Below are positions 33,705-43,106 of a DNA stretch of 64,000 nt, in pieces. Origin of the DNA: Natronosalvus sp042663485 (lineage in GTDB: Archaea > Halobacteriota > Halobacteria > Halobacteriales > Natrialbaceae); NCBI GenBank assembly GCA_042663485.1, contig JBHTAF010000001.1. One strand, 5' to 3'. How positions within the stretch are numbered: position 1 is the stretch's first letter; every line of letters begins with the position of its first letter. The notes below the pieces were generated by a model that saw only the letters and a list, made by a program, of their open reading frames with translations, ran no database searches and was not told the DNA's origin. The translations under genes and the position numbers were made by a program.

Positions 33705-36197
33705 ATGAGTACGGAGGAGATGACGGACTGGCGCCCAGTGTTCGGCCACGACGAACCCTACGACGAACAAGTCGACGGGATCGAGACGGCCATCGAAACC
33801 GCTACCGAGAGCGGGTACACGGTCATCGAAGGAGCCTGTGGGACCGGCAAGACGATGATCGCGCTCACCGCGGGCATCGACCTCGTTCGCGACCCCGAAA
33901 GCCAGTACGAGCGGGTGTTCGTCCTCACGAGCGTCAAACAGCAACTGCGCCAGTTCGAGACGGACCTCGAGACGATCAACGAGAACCTGCCCGCCGACTG
34001 GAACCCGATTTCAGGGCTCACGCTCGTCGGCAAGGCCGACGTCTGCCCGTACAACCGCGAAAACGCAGGCGGAATCAGCGACGACACCGTCTACGACCGA
34101 TGCGAAACCCTCCGCGATCGCACGCGTGACCTCACCGGCGAGGGCGGTTCGACGACGGCCGGCGCGCTCGCTGCCCAGGCCCGCAGCCAGCAGCTCGGCC
34201 TGGCCGATAGCGGTCGCGGGAGCCGGCACGGGCGCAGCAGTTCCAGTGGAACCGAAGGGGGTGTCGATGGCGGAGACGGCAGCGCAGGAACGGGCAGATC
34301 GACCGTCAGCCGCGCCGGCGTGCGCTATCTCGAGACCGCCGGCGAACCGACGCCGTACCCACCGGAGATGCCGGAGTACAATACCGGCGGTCCCGCGGGA
34401 AGCGAGGTCGAGTACTGTCCGTTCTACGCGCAGTACCTCGAGGACCTGCCGGAGGAGGGAAGCGACGCCGATCCAGTCGAAGCGGCTCCCTTCGACGTGA
34501 CCGAAACCGGGCTCCTCACGCCGGGAGACCTCGTCGCTGGGTCGGTTCGACACGGCACTTGCCCGCACTCGGTGATGGGGGCCGTGCTGGGCCACGTGGA
34601 GGTCGTCATCGGCAATTACTACCACGCGTTCGACCCGACGACGACCGCCACGTTCACCGGTGCCTTGCTCGACGAGTCGACGTTCGTCGTCTGTGACGAA
34701 GCGCACATGCTCGAGCCCCGGGTTCGCGACCTGGTCAGCGACAGGGTTGCGGACACCACACTTCGCGACGCCGAAACGGAGCTCTCCCGGGTGCTCCAGC
34801 CGGTTCGATTCGACCAGGAGGGTCGCCAGGCCCAGGGTGGCTCGAAGACCGCCGACGCGGACCTCGTTCGCGCCGAACTGAACGACACCGACGTCTCGAT
34901 CGAGGAACTCGAGCGCACCCTCGAGTTCGTCCAGGACCTCCGTGGGGAACTCGACCGTCGAGTTCGTGCCCACCTGGAGCGGACCAACCGGGGCTGGCAG
35001 TCGGATCTGACGTCGCTCGGAGACGACGAAATCCCGCTTCGCGATCCGACGATGCCGGCCGAGGACGAGATTTCCGAGTGGTCGGCCGAGGCGGGGTACA
35101 GCGACGCGATCTGGGTGCGAGCCGAGTCGGTTGGGGCGGTCGTTGAGCGGATTCTCAACGAGGCCGAAGACGAGGAGAAGACCCGGGCCTCGCCCGCCGT
35201 CGGCCGCTTGCTCGGAGAGTGGTACCGTCGCGATCACACGACGAACTTCCGAGAGATCGAACTCGAGCGAACCTGGGACGAGATGGAACCGGCCGACTCC
35301 TGGCGGCGAGCGTACACGGCTCGACTCGCGCTGCACAGCTGCGTTCCCAGCGACGCCATCGGGTCGCGACTGTCGGCGTTCGGCGGCGGGATCTTGATGA
35401 GCGCGACTCTCGAGCCGATGGACGCCTTCCGTGAGGTCACGGGCCTCGAATACCTCGCGCGTGAGGAGGGGCGTCCGGTCGTCGAACGGCAGTACGGCTT
35501 GCACTTCCCCGAGGCGAACCGTGAGAGCTTCGCGGTGTCGGTGCCGAAGTTTACCTACGACAACCGGGGGCCGCCTGGCGAGGAGTCGCCGACGCGAACC
35601 GCGTACGCGGACGCACTGGCGCAGGTCGCCCGAGTTCCGGGGAACGTCCTCGTCGGAATGCCGAGCTACGGCGAGGCCGAGTGGGCCGCGTCGGTCCTCG
35701 AGGCGCATTCGGGACTCGACAAGCCCGTCTTGCTCGACGCCTCGAGCAGCGACGACGCCACGGAATCGTTGAAAGACGAGTTCTTCGCGGGCGGGGGGAA
35801 GGTACTCGTCACGAGTCTCCGCGGGACCCTGACGGAGGGCGTCGATTACAGCGGGGATCGGCTTGCGGCGGCGGTCATCTGCGGCGTTCCGATCGTCAAC
35901 ACGGCGAGTCCGCGGACGAAGGCGATTCGACGAGCTTACGACGACGCGTTCGGCGACGGGTTCACCTACGCGCTGACGGTCCCGGCGGTTCGGAAGGCCA
36001 GACAGGCGATCGGTCGGGTGATCCGCTCGCCCGAGGACGTCGGCGTCCGCATCCTGCTCGACGAACGGTACGCTCGCGACAGCTGGGATTCGGTCCGTCA
36101 GTTCCTTCCGGACGACGACGAGTTTCAGCCGGTCAGTCCCGACATGCTCGAGTTCGGCCTCGAGCGATTTCGCGAGCGGCTCGAGTCGAGCCAGTAG
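33705..36197 (+). CDS. XPD/Rad3-family (DinG-like) DNA repair helicase
   Basis: An 830-aa superfamily 2 5'-to-3' helicase. Walker A GACGTGKT (residues 43-50), DEAH box (331-334) and motif VI AVRKARQAIGRVIRSPEDVG near the C-terminus are clear. Four cysteines, Cys114, Cys133, Cys238 and Cys286, sit where the family carries its 4Fe-4S cluster, although the second and third are separated by a ~100-residue insert with a Ser/Gly-rich region (about 140-225). Expected role: opening DNA around lesions or structures. It is monocistronic, with its own TATA box, and follows a repeat-rich spacer. Confidence 0.92.
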   Translation: MSTEEMTDWRPVFGHDEPYDEQVDGIETAIETATESGYTVIEGACGTGKTMIALTAGIDLVRDPESQYERVFVLTSVKQQLRQFETDLETINENLPADWNPISGLTLVGKADVCPYNRENAGGISDDTVYDRCETLRDRTRDLTGEGGSTTAGALAAQARSQQLGLADSGRGSRHGRSSSSGTEGGVDGGDGSAGTGRSTVSRAGVRYLETAGEPTPYPPEMPEYNTGGPAGSEVEYCPFYAQYLEDLPEEGSDADPVEAAPFDVTETGLLTPGDLVAGSVRHGTCPHSVMGAVLGHVEVVIGNYYHAFDPTTTATFTGALLDESTFVVCDEAHMLEPRVRDLVSDRVADTTLRDAETELSRVLQPVRFDQEGRQAQGGSKTADADLVRAELNDTDVSIEELERTLEFVQDLRGELDRRVRAHLERTNRGWQSDLTSLGDDEIPLRDPTMPAEDEISEWSAEAGYSDAIWVRAESVGAVVERILNEAEDEEKTRASPAVGRLLGEWYRRDHTTNFREIELERTWDEMEPADSWRRAYTARLALHSCVPSDAIGSRLSAFGGGILMSATLEPMDAFREVTGLEYLAREEGRPVVERQYGLHFPEANRESFAVSVPKFTYDNRGPPGEESPTRTAYADALAQVARVPGNVLVGMPSYGEAEWAASVLEAHSGLDKPVLLDASSSDDATESLKDEFFAGGGKVLVTSLRGTLTEGVDYSGDRLAAAVICGVPIVNTASPRTKAIRRAYDDAFGDGFTYALTVPAVRKARQAIGRVIRSPEDVGVRILLDERYARDSWDSVRQFLPDDDEFQPVSPDMLEFGLERFRERLESSQ

Positions 36198-36302
36198 GGG
36201 GTCCCACTCTTCAGCAAGCTGAATTTCTCTTCTCCGCAAGACATTCTTGTTCCTCGTTGCAGAAATCCTGGTAACACACGCTTTAACCCTCTCGCAGTGC
36301 TC

Positions 36303-37673
36303 TCAGTAACCAAATTCCTCCTCCCAGGCACCGCGCCACGCTGGAAGGTCGTCCCGGCGGGTTTCGTACGAAAACGTCACGACGGATGGCGGGTCCTCGG
36401 CGTGGTCGGCGTAGACGTCGAACTCCTCGGGGAACTCGAGTTCGTCAATGGGTCGCACCGGGTACTGCCCGAGGCGTGGAGCGAGTCCGGCCTGAATCTC
36501 CGGCGAGAGCGCGAACTCGAGGAACGTGTAGGCCAGGTCGACGTTGATCGCGTTTTCGAAGATGGCCATCTGGAGGGGTTCGGCGTAGGCCTCGCCGTCG
36601 AGGTACGTGACCTGGTACTGATCGGGGTCGCCGCCGATGTCGGCCGCTTCGTCAGTCGATTCGTCGTCCGGGTCGTCCGCGCTCGAGTCGTCGCCGTTGG
36701 AACCGCCGCCGTCCGCATCCGACTCGTCGTCGGTACCCGATTCGTTGGCGTCGTCCGGTCCCGAATCGGTGGAACCGTCGCCGTCGGCCTCGGTTCCGTC
36801 GGTCGCATTGTCCGAACCGTCAGTTTCGTTTTGCTCGCTTCCCCGTGTTTCGTCGGTATCTGACGTCACTGCCCGGTCGATCGCCGCGAGCGCATCCGCT
36901 GCGTAGGCGACGGTCATCGGTCGAGTGCGCTCGGCGTACGCCAGCAGCGTCTCGACCCAGGTGTCGTAGACGTCGAGTCCGTTGTCCTCCAGTTCGCCCC
37001 AGACGGTCAGCGCGTCGTCGGGACCGGCGGACTCGAACAGCCAGTCGAGAAAGGCGCTGCCGCGACCGCGAGACGGCGTCGGCGTGAGGAGCGAGTCGGC
37101 GTAGGTCGGTTCCCTGAGTTCCTCGAGTTGGGTAGGTGGGTCGATACGCGTCTCATCGACCATCAGACAGGAGTACTGCGTGCTGACCGGGACGATTCGC
37201 CCGGCGGGATCCTCGAGGTCGAGTTCGTCGACGACGCCGTCGAGCGTCTCGATTCGATCCCGGTTGAGTTCTCGAAACAGGCCACCCTCCTCGAGATCGC
37301 GGTCGACGGTCGCGAGGTTGGCGGCCGAGAGGCCGACGTAGGCGTCGACGTCCGGGAGAAATCCGCGCTGCTCGCGTTCGACGTAGTGACCGATGCCGGA
37401 TTCGGGAATCACCCAGTTGACTTCGACGTTGTCGAACGTCTCCTCGAACTGAGTTTTGAGCCAGGCCGAGGCGGGATTCTCGCCGTGGGCGAACGCGTCC
37501 GTTGTCGCGACTCGAAGGACGCCTTCGTCCTCGGGTTCGTCCGGTTCGTCGTCGCCGTTTGGTTCCTGGGGCTCTGGTTCCGATTCACGGGTGGCACAGC
37601 CCGCGAGCGACGTCAGGCCGAGCGTCGTGGATCCGGTTGCGACGCGAAGGTACGACCGTCGATCCAGTCCCAT
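36303..37673 (-). CDS. Orphan thiamine/iron-type ABC substrate-binding lipoprotein
   Basis: A 456-aa exported protein. MGLDRRSYLRVATGSTTLGL then TSLAGC gives a Tat-like RR motif and a lipobox. After an acidic linker the binding domain begins (VLRVATTDAFAHGENPASAWLKTQFEETF), with the TbpA-like PVSTQYSCLMVDETRI and an end YPVRPIDELEFPEEFDVYADHAEDPP. A ~100-residue D/E/G/S insert (near residues 270-360) interrupts the C-terminal half. No permease or ATPase is adjacent, so it is an orphan or serves a distant transporter; thiamine is the most likely ligand. Confidence 0.85.
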   Translation of the reverse strand: MGLDRRSYLRVATGSTTLGLTSLAGCATRESEPEPQEPNGDDEPDEPEDEGVLRVATTDAFAHGENPASAWLKTQFEETFDNVEVNWVIPESGIGHYVEREQRGFLPDVDAYVGLSAANLATVDRDLEEGGLFRELNRDRIETLDGVVDELDLEDPAGRIVPVSTQYSCLMVDETRIDPPTQLEELREPTYADSLLTPTPSRGRGSAFLDWLFESAGPDDALTVWGELEDNGLDVYDTWVETLLAYAERTRPMTVAYAADALAAIDRAVTSDTDETRGSEQNETDGSDNATDGTEADGDGSTDSGPDDANESGTDDESDADGGGSNGDDSSADDPDDESTDEAADIGGDPDQYQVTYLDGEAYAEPLQMAIFENAINVDLAYTFLEFALSPEIQAGLAPRLGQYPVRPIDELEFPEEFDVYADHAEDPPSVVTFSYETRRDDLPAWRGAWEEEFGY

Positions 37674-37892
37674 CGTGCGAGATATCGACGCGCTGGTGCA
37701 TAAGTCCGATGTCAGCGCGTTCAAAGGTTTTTCGCTCGAAATTGCGTCGCTTCTCGACACCTCGAGACTGAGTCTTTGAGCCCGCATCGTTTTCGAGGAT
37801 CGACACTCACATTCACCATGACCGACGGACCCACGGTGGGTCCGGCGCTCGCGGGGCATGGTGTTTTTCCAACTCGGCGTCCTACGTTCGGT

Positions 37893-38429
37893 ATGGTCCG
37901 TTCGTCGACGCCAGTTCACGCGGTCATTGGAGCGATCGTCGGGGTCGTTCTCTCGTTTCTCCCGTTTTCGACCGTTCTGGGCGGTGCAGTGTCCGGCTTC
38001 CTCGAGGGAGGCGACGCTCGCGGGGGGACCGTTTCGGGTGCACTCGCGGGAGCGATCATGACCGTGCCGATCGCCGGCGCACTCTTCTTGTTCCTCGGAC
38101 TGTTCGGCTTCGGTGCCGCCCTTAGTGGGTTCCCCGTTGAGGGGTTCGCTCTGGTACTGTTCTTCGTCCTCGCGTTCGGCGTCGCCACCTGTCTCTACAC
38201 CATTGGCGGTGCGGCCGTCGGCGGCTTCGTCGGATCGATGCTCGCTGCCGAATATCCGGATGAGCGGCGTCGACTCCAGCGATCGATCGGGCTCACGCCG
38301 GCAAGCGACGCGGACAACCTCTCTCGTAGACCGGATCGTCGAGAACCCGATGCAGAATTTGATGCAGAACGGCGACGCACGGACCTCGAGCCAGAATCGG
38401 AACGCCGACACGAGCGAGATCGCCGATAG
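37893..38429 (+). CDS. DUF5518-like membrane protein
   Basis: A 178-aa protein starting MVRSSTPVHAVIGAIVGVVLSF. Four hydrophobic, Gly/Ala-rich helices lie near residues 7-30, 42-60, 60-85 and 88-120 (GGAVSGFLEGGDARGGTVSGALAGAI is a characteristic glycine-rich turn), followed by a ~55-residue hydrophilic tail rich in Arg and Asp/Glu. This resembles the small haloarchaeal family DUF5518. Start at MVRSSTPV because upstream in-frame codons have no hydrophobic character. Divergent from the binding-protein gene. Confidence 0.75.
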   Translation: MVRSSTPVHAVIGAIVGVVLSFLPFSTVLGGAVSGFLEGGDARGGTVSGALAGAIMTVPIAGALFLFLGLFGFGAALSGFPVEGFALVLFFVLAFGVATCLYTIGGAAVGGFVGSMLAAEYPDERRRLQRSIGLTPASDADNLSRRPDRREPDAEFDAERRRTDLEPESERRHERDRR

Positions 38430-38488
38430 TTCCAGTTCGATCGGCCGCAACCGCTGATAGTTCCGACGCGATTGGCCGCGACCGGCAC

Positions 38489-39805
38489 TCACTCGTATCG
38501 AAGCGCGTCGATCGGATCCGTCCTCGCGGCTCGCCACGCCGGATACAACCCGGACACGACGCCGACCAGAATGCCGGCGACGATCGCGAGAGCGACGTAC
38601 TCGAGTGGGTACACCAGCGGGATGTCGATGTACCTGGCTGCGAGTGCGGCGACGACGAGGCCGAGGACGGTTCCCAGAACCGCTCCGATGACGCCGAGGA
38701 TCACGGCCTCGGTGAGGAACAGTCCGAGAACGTCCCGGTTCTGCGCGCCAACAGCTTTCATGATCCCGATTTCGCGGGTTCGCTCGGTGACCGACACGAG
38801 CATGATGTTCGCGATACCGATCGAACCGACGACGAGCGAGATAGCGGCGATGCCGACGATGAAACTCTGGAGGATGTCGAGGATGTCCTCGAGTTGCTGG
38901 AGTAACTCGGTGCTCGTCTGGAGCGTGACGGCGACGTCCTCGCCGAGGAACTCGCTCGCGTCGGATTCCTCGCTCTCGAAGTACGCAGTGGCGGCCTCTC
39001 GAGCGGCGTCGACGTCGTCTTCGTCGGCGCTGGGAGCCTCGATCACGATGGCGAGGTAGCGGACGTCGGTTTCCGATCCGGTATCGTCGGCGTTATCGTC
39101 GCTGCTCTCGTCACTGCCCTCACCCGAATCGCCACCTCCACCCGCCGGACCGACCGCCTGCTCGAGATAGAACGGATCCGTCGGGACGTACATCCGTGGC
39201 GCCGCGTCGAACCCCTCGAACGGGCTCAGCCCCTCCGAGGTGTCGGTGATTCCGACGACGGTGACGGTCTCGGTTCCGCCGGTGGCGATCCGAACCTCGA
39301 GTTCGTCGCCGACGCTGACGTTCTCCTCGAACTGCTCGGCGGCCGCAGGGTTGATGACGGCCTCGCGTTCGCCCATCTCGAACTGGCGTCCCTCGCGTAG
39401 GGAGGATTCGCGAATGTAGGACGGGCCGGCGGCGATCAGACCGTTGCTCTGTAACCTGGTCTCACCCTCGTGGGTCACCGACTGGGCGTCGATGGTCGCG
39501 TACCCGTAGGCGGCGTCGACGCCCTCGAGTTCCTCGACGGTTTCGAGGTCGTCCTGGCTGAAGACGAACTGGGCGCCGGCGAGCGGGCCGCCCTCGGTGT
39601 CCGGGTCGGCCGCCCAGCCGTAGAGGTTCCGCTGGTCGTCGGGACTGATGTCGCCGATGATGCCGGCCTGTAGGCTCGCACCGAGGGCGACGAAGGCGAT
39701 GACGGCGGCGACGCCGATGATCACCCCGAGCGTCGTCAGCGCCGACCGAAGTCGGTGGCCGCGAATCGACCGCCAGGAGAGTCGGAGCGACTCGAGCGGG
39801 TTCAT
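38489..39805 (-). CDS. MacB-type ABC transporter permease
   Basis: A 438-aa protein of the MacB/FtsX family. One helix near the N-terminus (MNPLESLRLSWRSIRGHRLRSALTTLGVIIGVAAVIAFVALG), a large ~270-residue external domain, and three helices at the C-terminus (IVGIAAISLVVGSIGIANIMLVSVTERTREIGIMKAVGA, the FtsX signature, then VLGLVVAALAARY and VGVVSGLYPAWRAARTDPIDALRYE). It pairs with the upstream ATPase: the stop of that gene and this ATG overlap as TGATG. The external domain contains an acidic insert (SGEGSDESSDDNADD). Confidence 0.92.
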   Translation of the reverse strand: MNPLESLRLSWRSIRGHRLRSALTTLGVIIGVAAVIAFVALGASLQAGIIGDISPDDQRNLYGWAADPDTEGGPLAGAQFVFSQDDLETVEELEGVDAAYGYATIDAQSVTHEGETRLQSNGLIAAGPSYIRESSLREGRQFEMGEREAVINPAAAEQFEENVSVGDELEVRIATGGTETVTVVGITDTSEGLSPFEGFDAAPRMYVPTDPFYLEQAVGPAGGGGDSGEGSDESSDDNADDTGSETDVRYLAIVIEAPSADEDDVDAAREAATAYFESEESDASEFLGEDVAVTLQTSTELLQQLEDILDILQSFIVGIAAISLVVGSIGIANIMLVSVTERTREIGIMKAVGAQNRDVLGLFLTEAVILGVIGAVLGTVLGLVVAALAARYIDIPLVYPLEYVALAIVAGILVGVVSGLYPAWRAARTDPIDALRYE

Positions 39806-40719
39806 CAGCGTTCCTCCCCGCTCGCGGTGGGGTCGTCTTGGCTCGCGGTAGGGTCGTCATTATTCGAGGACACACCATCACTCGAAGACTTACTGTTGCC
39901 CGAAGACACACCGTCAATCGAGGATTGACCAGCAGTACGTTCGTCCGTGACTTCGCCTCGAACACCCTCGACAGACCCCTTCGTTTCCACTCGAGAATCG
40001 CCACCAGGGGACGCCTTGGAATCCTCACCTTCAAGCGACTCGATTCGTTCGACGTTCCCGTCCAGCAGGTGGACGATTCGTTCGGCGCGTTCGGCAACGT
40101 GGCGCTCGTGCGTGACGACGACGAGCGTCGTTCCGGCGTCGTGGAACTCCTCGAAGAGGTCGAGCACGTCCGCTTCCGTTTCGGTGTCCAGGTTGCCGGA
40201 GGGCTCGTCGGCGAGGACGATCGCCGGATCGTTCACCAGTGCGCGGGCCAGGGCAACCCGCTGGCGCTGGCCGCCCGATAACTCGTTCGGGAGGTGATCG
40301 AGTCGGTCGCCGAGTCCGACGCGCTCGAGCAGGCTCCGTGCGCGGTCGTGGCGCTCCGTCCGGCCGACGCCGCGGAACAACTGGGGGAGGGCCACGTTCT
40401 CGAGGGCGTCCAACCGCGGCATCAGGTTGAACGTCTGGAAGACGAATCCGACTCTGGTCCCCCGAAGGCTGGTCCGTTCGCGTTCCGAGAGCGTCGAAAT
40501 GTCCTCCCCGTCGACGGCAACGGTGCCCGACGTCGGGGTGTCGAGACAGCCGACGAGGTTCATCAGCGTCGACTTCCCCGATCCGCTCGGGCCCATGATG
40601 GCCGTGTACGACCCGCGCGGGATCGACAGCGAGACGCCGTCGAGGGCGTGTACCGGTTCGCCGACGCGGTACGTCTTCCGCACGTCGGTCATCGTCACCG
40701 CGTCGTCGCTCGGTCCCAT
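39805..40719 (-). CDS. MacB-type ABC transporter ATP-binding protein
   Basis: A 304-aa LolD/MacB-type ATPase powering the permease at 38489-39805. Walker A GPSGSGKST (near residue 45), signature LSGGQRQRVALARAL and Walker B IVLADEPSGNLDTETEADV are intact. Residues after ~235 form a low-complexity tail (SSIDGVSSGNSKSSSDG, then DPTASQDDPTASGEER) absent from most relatives. The tail DNA contains an ORB-like sequence at 39975-39996. Start chosen at MGPSDDAVTMTDVRKTYRVG; a longer frame to 40779 lacks similarity. First gene of the two-gene operon. Confidence 0.92.
   Translation of the reverse strand: MGPSDDAVTMTDVRKTYRVGEPVHALDGVSLSIPRGSYTAIMGPSGSGKSTLMNLVGCLDTPTSGTVAVDGEDISTLSERERTSLRGTRVGFVFQTFNLMPRLDALENVALPQLFRGVGRTERHDRARSLLERVGLGDRLDHLPNELSGGQRQRVALARALVNDPAIVLADEPSGNLDTETEADVLDLFEEFHDAGTTLVVVTHERHVAERAERIVHLLDGNVERIESLEGEDSKASPGGDSRVETKGSVEGVRGEVTDERTAGQSSIDGVSSGNSKSSSDGVSSNNDDPTASQDDPTASGEER
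39975..39996 (-). repeat. Origin recognition box-like element inside the ABC ATPase gene
   Basis: Minus strand reads TCTCGAGTGGAAACGAAGGG then GT, 21 of 22 bases identical to element 3 at 31665-31687. It encodes part of the low-complexity tail (VETKGS). Confidence 0.5.
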
Positions 40720-40877
40720 CGTCCCTCTACAAGGCTCGCTCGAGCCAAAAGCTTTGGCGGGGTGGGGTCGACTCGCCACGATCGCCCGACCGAGTTCAGT
40801 CTCGACTCGTCTCGATCAGCCGGCTGCGCTCGGCCTCGAGGGCTACGCTTTTCCCCCCGCCGCCCGCTCGTGACGGT

Positions 40878-41591
40878 ATGAGCGCGAAATCGTCGGGCGG
40901 CGCCGACGCCCACAAGCGCCGTGCGGGGGAACGAGCAGTTGAGGAGGTCGAGGACGGGATGGTCGTCGGCCTCGGCACCGGGTCGACGACGGCCTACGCC
41001 ATCGAGGCGCTCGGCCGCAGAGTCGCGGACAGTCTCGAGATTCGGGGGGTCGCGACCTCTTTCCAGTCCAGGCGACTGGCCCTCGACGTCGGTATCCCGC
41101 TGACCGACCTCGACGCCGTCGACGGGATCGATCTGGCCATCGACGGGGCCGACCAGGTCGTCGACGACCCCGACTCCTCCGCCTACGGGGCGCTGATCAA
41201 GGGTGGCGGCGCGGCCCACGCCCGCGAAAAACTCGTCGCCACCGCGGCCGACCGGTTCGTCGTCGTCGCGGATTCCTCGAAACTCGTCCCCGCACTCGAG
41301 GCGCCGGTTCCAGTCGAAGTGCTCCCCGCGGCACACACCGTGGTCGCGAATCGCGTTGCGGAACTCGGCGGTGAACCCACCCTCCGCATGGCGACGCACA
41401 AGGACGGCCCCGTGGTCACCGACAACGGGAACCTCGTTCTCGACTGTGCCTTCGGTTCGATCGACGACCCGGCCGCGCTTGGGCGCGACCTCGCGTCGAT
41501 TCCCGGCGTCCTCGAGCACGGCCTGTTCGTCGACTTCGCCGACGCGACGTACGTCGGAAGCGACGACGGAGTCGAGGTTCGGTCGTACTAA
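40878..41591 (+). CDS. rpiA: Ribose-5-phosphate isomerase A
   Basis: A 237-aa enzyme interconverting ribose-5-phosphate and ribulose-5-phosphate. The conserved segments are all present: GLGTGSTTAYAIEALG (phosphate binding, near residue 34), DGADQVVDDPDSSAYGALIKGGGAAHAREKLVATAADRFVVVADSSK (active site), and GNLVLDCAFG near residue 190. It starts at ATG 40878 and ends in GVEVRSY. Length is normal. Monocistronic; no other sugar-phosphate genes nearby. Confidence 0.94.
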   Translation: MSAKSSGGADAHKRRAGERAVEEVEDGMVVGLGTGSTTAYAIEALGRRVADSLEIRGVATSFQSRRLALDVGIPLTDLDAVDGIDLAIDGADQVVDDPDSSAYGALIKGGGAAHAREKLVATAADRFVVVADSSKLVPALEAPVPVEVLPAAHTVVANRVAELGGEPTLRMATHKDGPVVTDNGNLVLDCAFGSIDDPAALGRDLASIPGVLEHGLFVDFADATYVGSDDGVEVRSY

Positions 41592-41688
41592 CTCGAAACC
41601 GAGTACGTCGAGACGCGCGCCCTGCGTACCGTGTCCTGCGTATCGTGTCCTATGTATCGCGTCCCACGTACGTCGTCGAGAACGGACG

Positions 41689-42117
41689 CTATTCCAGGCG
41701 AGAACTCGACGCTGATCGCGGGTTCTCAGTGGGTGCCGACACGCGCCCGGCGACCGTACCGAGGACGACGTAGCAGAGACCGATCGCTCTCGTCGCCGGA
41801 ACCACCCACGGTTTCAACTCGAGATCGTCCGGATTCCGGTAGGCGAGTTCGAGCGCCGTTCGAACGAATCGCTCCGGGGCCAGGAGGGCTGGTACGCCGA
41901 GGATGGCGACCAGCCTGGCGACCGTGGGGGTTCGACTACGCCCACCGAGGGCGAGCCACGCGAACAGCACGCCCTCGAGGCGAGCCATCGGCATGGTCCA
42001 CGTGCGCAACTCGCCGGCGTTGGGGTTCTCGAACGCCTTTCGTTCTCCCCAGGCGATGATCCGGTCGGGAAACAGGGTTTCGACGACGCTGAACACGAGG
42101 ACGATTGCTCGCCACAT
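41689..42117 (-). CDS. Membrane protein with an internal duplication
   Basis: A 142-aa protein (start MWRAIVLVFSVVETLFPD). Two ~50-residue halves align: FPDRIIAWGERKAFENPN, ELRTWTMPMARLEGVLFAWLALGG and APERFVRTALELAYRNPD, ELKPWVVPATRAIGLCYVVLGTVAG. Each carries a helix preceded by the motif NP-[ND]-x-x-EL-[RK]-x-W. The protein probably has three or four hydrophobic segments. The start is set after comparison with hydrophobic onset; the upstream open frame (to 42375) has no sign of coding. Family not recognised. Confidence 0.65.
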   Translation of the reverse strand: MWRAIVLVFSVVETLFPDRIIAWGERKAFENPNAGELRTWTMPMARLEGVLFAWLALGGRSRTPTVARLVAILGVPALLAPERFVRTALELAYRNPDDLELKPWVVPATRAIGLCYVVLGTVAGRVSAPTENPRSASSSRLE

Positions 42118-42323
42118 GGTAACGCGTTCGACGGGCAGGCACAAATACCTGAAAGCCGAAGCGCCAGCCATGGAAACGTCTGAGCGCCAGACGTGTACGA
42201 TCGGCACCGCTCGTAGGTTGTGAGTGGGTCTCAAGTATGCCGTGAGCGGTTCCGAGCGGATCCGAACCGCTTCGAGCGGCTCGAAATTGCCTCGAGAGCG
42301 GGTCTCGATCACAACTGGCCCGT

Positions 42324-43106
42324 TCAACGCTTGCGAGCAACCAGCGAGATACTCTTGACCCCGTAGGTCTGGCACGCGCTCTGTGCTCGATCCGAGGTAA
42401 ATTCGTACCGATCGTTCTCTCGGCGGTCGACTACGTCGAACCCCGGCGTCTCGATGGCGTCTGCGTAGTCGTCGACTTGCACCGCCCCGCCGATGCAGAC
42501 CGCCCAGAGGTCCGCGTTCGTCTTGATGGAATCGGGCATCTGCTCCTCGCTGGTGATGTCCGACAGCGCCAGTCGGCCGCCCGGAGCGAGGACGCGGCGC
42601 ACCTCTGCGAAGACGCGACCCTTCTCGGCCGAGAGGTTGATCACGCCGTTGGAGATGACCGCGTCGAACGACTCGTCGTCGAACGGCAGGTCCTCGATGT
42701 ACCCCTTTTCGAAGCTAACGTTGTCGAACCCGCCGTCGTCGCGGTATCTCCGACCGTTCTCGAGCTGGTCGTCGGTCATGTCAATGCCGACCACCCTCCC
42801 CTCGTCGCCGACGTGAATCGCAGCGACGAAGACGTCCATCCCCGAGCCACTCCCGAGGTCCAGGACGCGCTCGCCGGGCTCGAGGGCCGCGAGGTCGAAG
42901 TGGTACCCGACGCCCGCGAAGGAGTCGATGGCCCGGGAGGGAATCCGATCGAGCACCGAAGGGTCGTAGCCGAGGCGCTCGGCCAGGTCGCGCCCCATCT
43001 CGAAGTGAAAGTTCCCCTCCGGCGACCTCGCGACGTCCTGGTAGACGGTCTTGACCTTCTGCTCGAGTTCGTCTGTGTCGAGCCTCGACGCATTCGTCTC
43101 GCTCAT
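42324..43106 (-). CDS. SAM-dependent methyltransferase (ArsM/UbiE-like)
   Basis: A 260-aa class I methyltransferase starting MSETNASRLDTDELEQKVKTVYQ. SAM-binding motif I is VLDLGSGSGMDVFVAA (near residue 76); further motifs are VVGIDMTDDQL, DLPFDDESFDAVISNGVINLSAEKGRVFAEVRRVLAPGGRLALSDI. The overall pattern, with AERLGYDPSVLDRIPSRAIDSFAGVG in front, is that of ArsM-type arsenite methyltransferases, but the full set of As-binding cysteines cannot be confirmed here. Its ATG overlaps the OsmC gene stop (ATGA), so the two are an operon. Confidence 0.85.
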   Translation of the reverse strand: MSETNASRLDTDELEQKVKTVYQDVARSPEGNFHFEMGRDLAERLGYDPSVLDRIPSRAIDSFAGVGYHFDLAALEPGERVLDLGSGSGMDVFVAAIHVGDEGRVVGIDMTDDQLENGRRYRDDGGFDNVSFEKGYIEDLPFDDESFDAVISNGVINLSAEKGRVFAEVRRVLAPGGRLALSDITSEEQMPDSIKTNADLWAVCIGGAVQVDDYADAIETPGFDVVDRRENDRYEFTSDRAQSACQTYGVKSISLVARKR

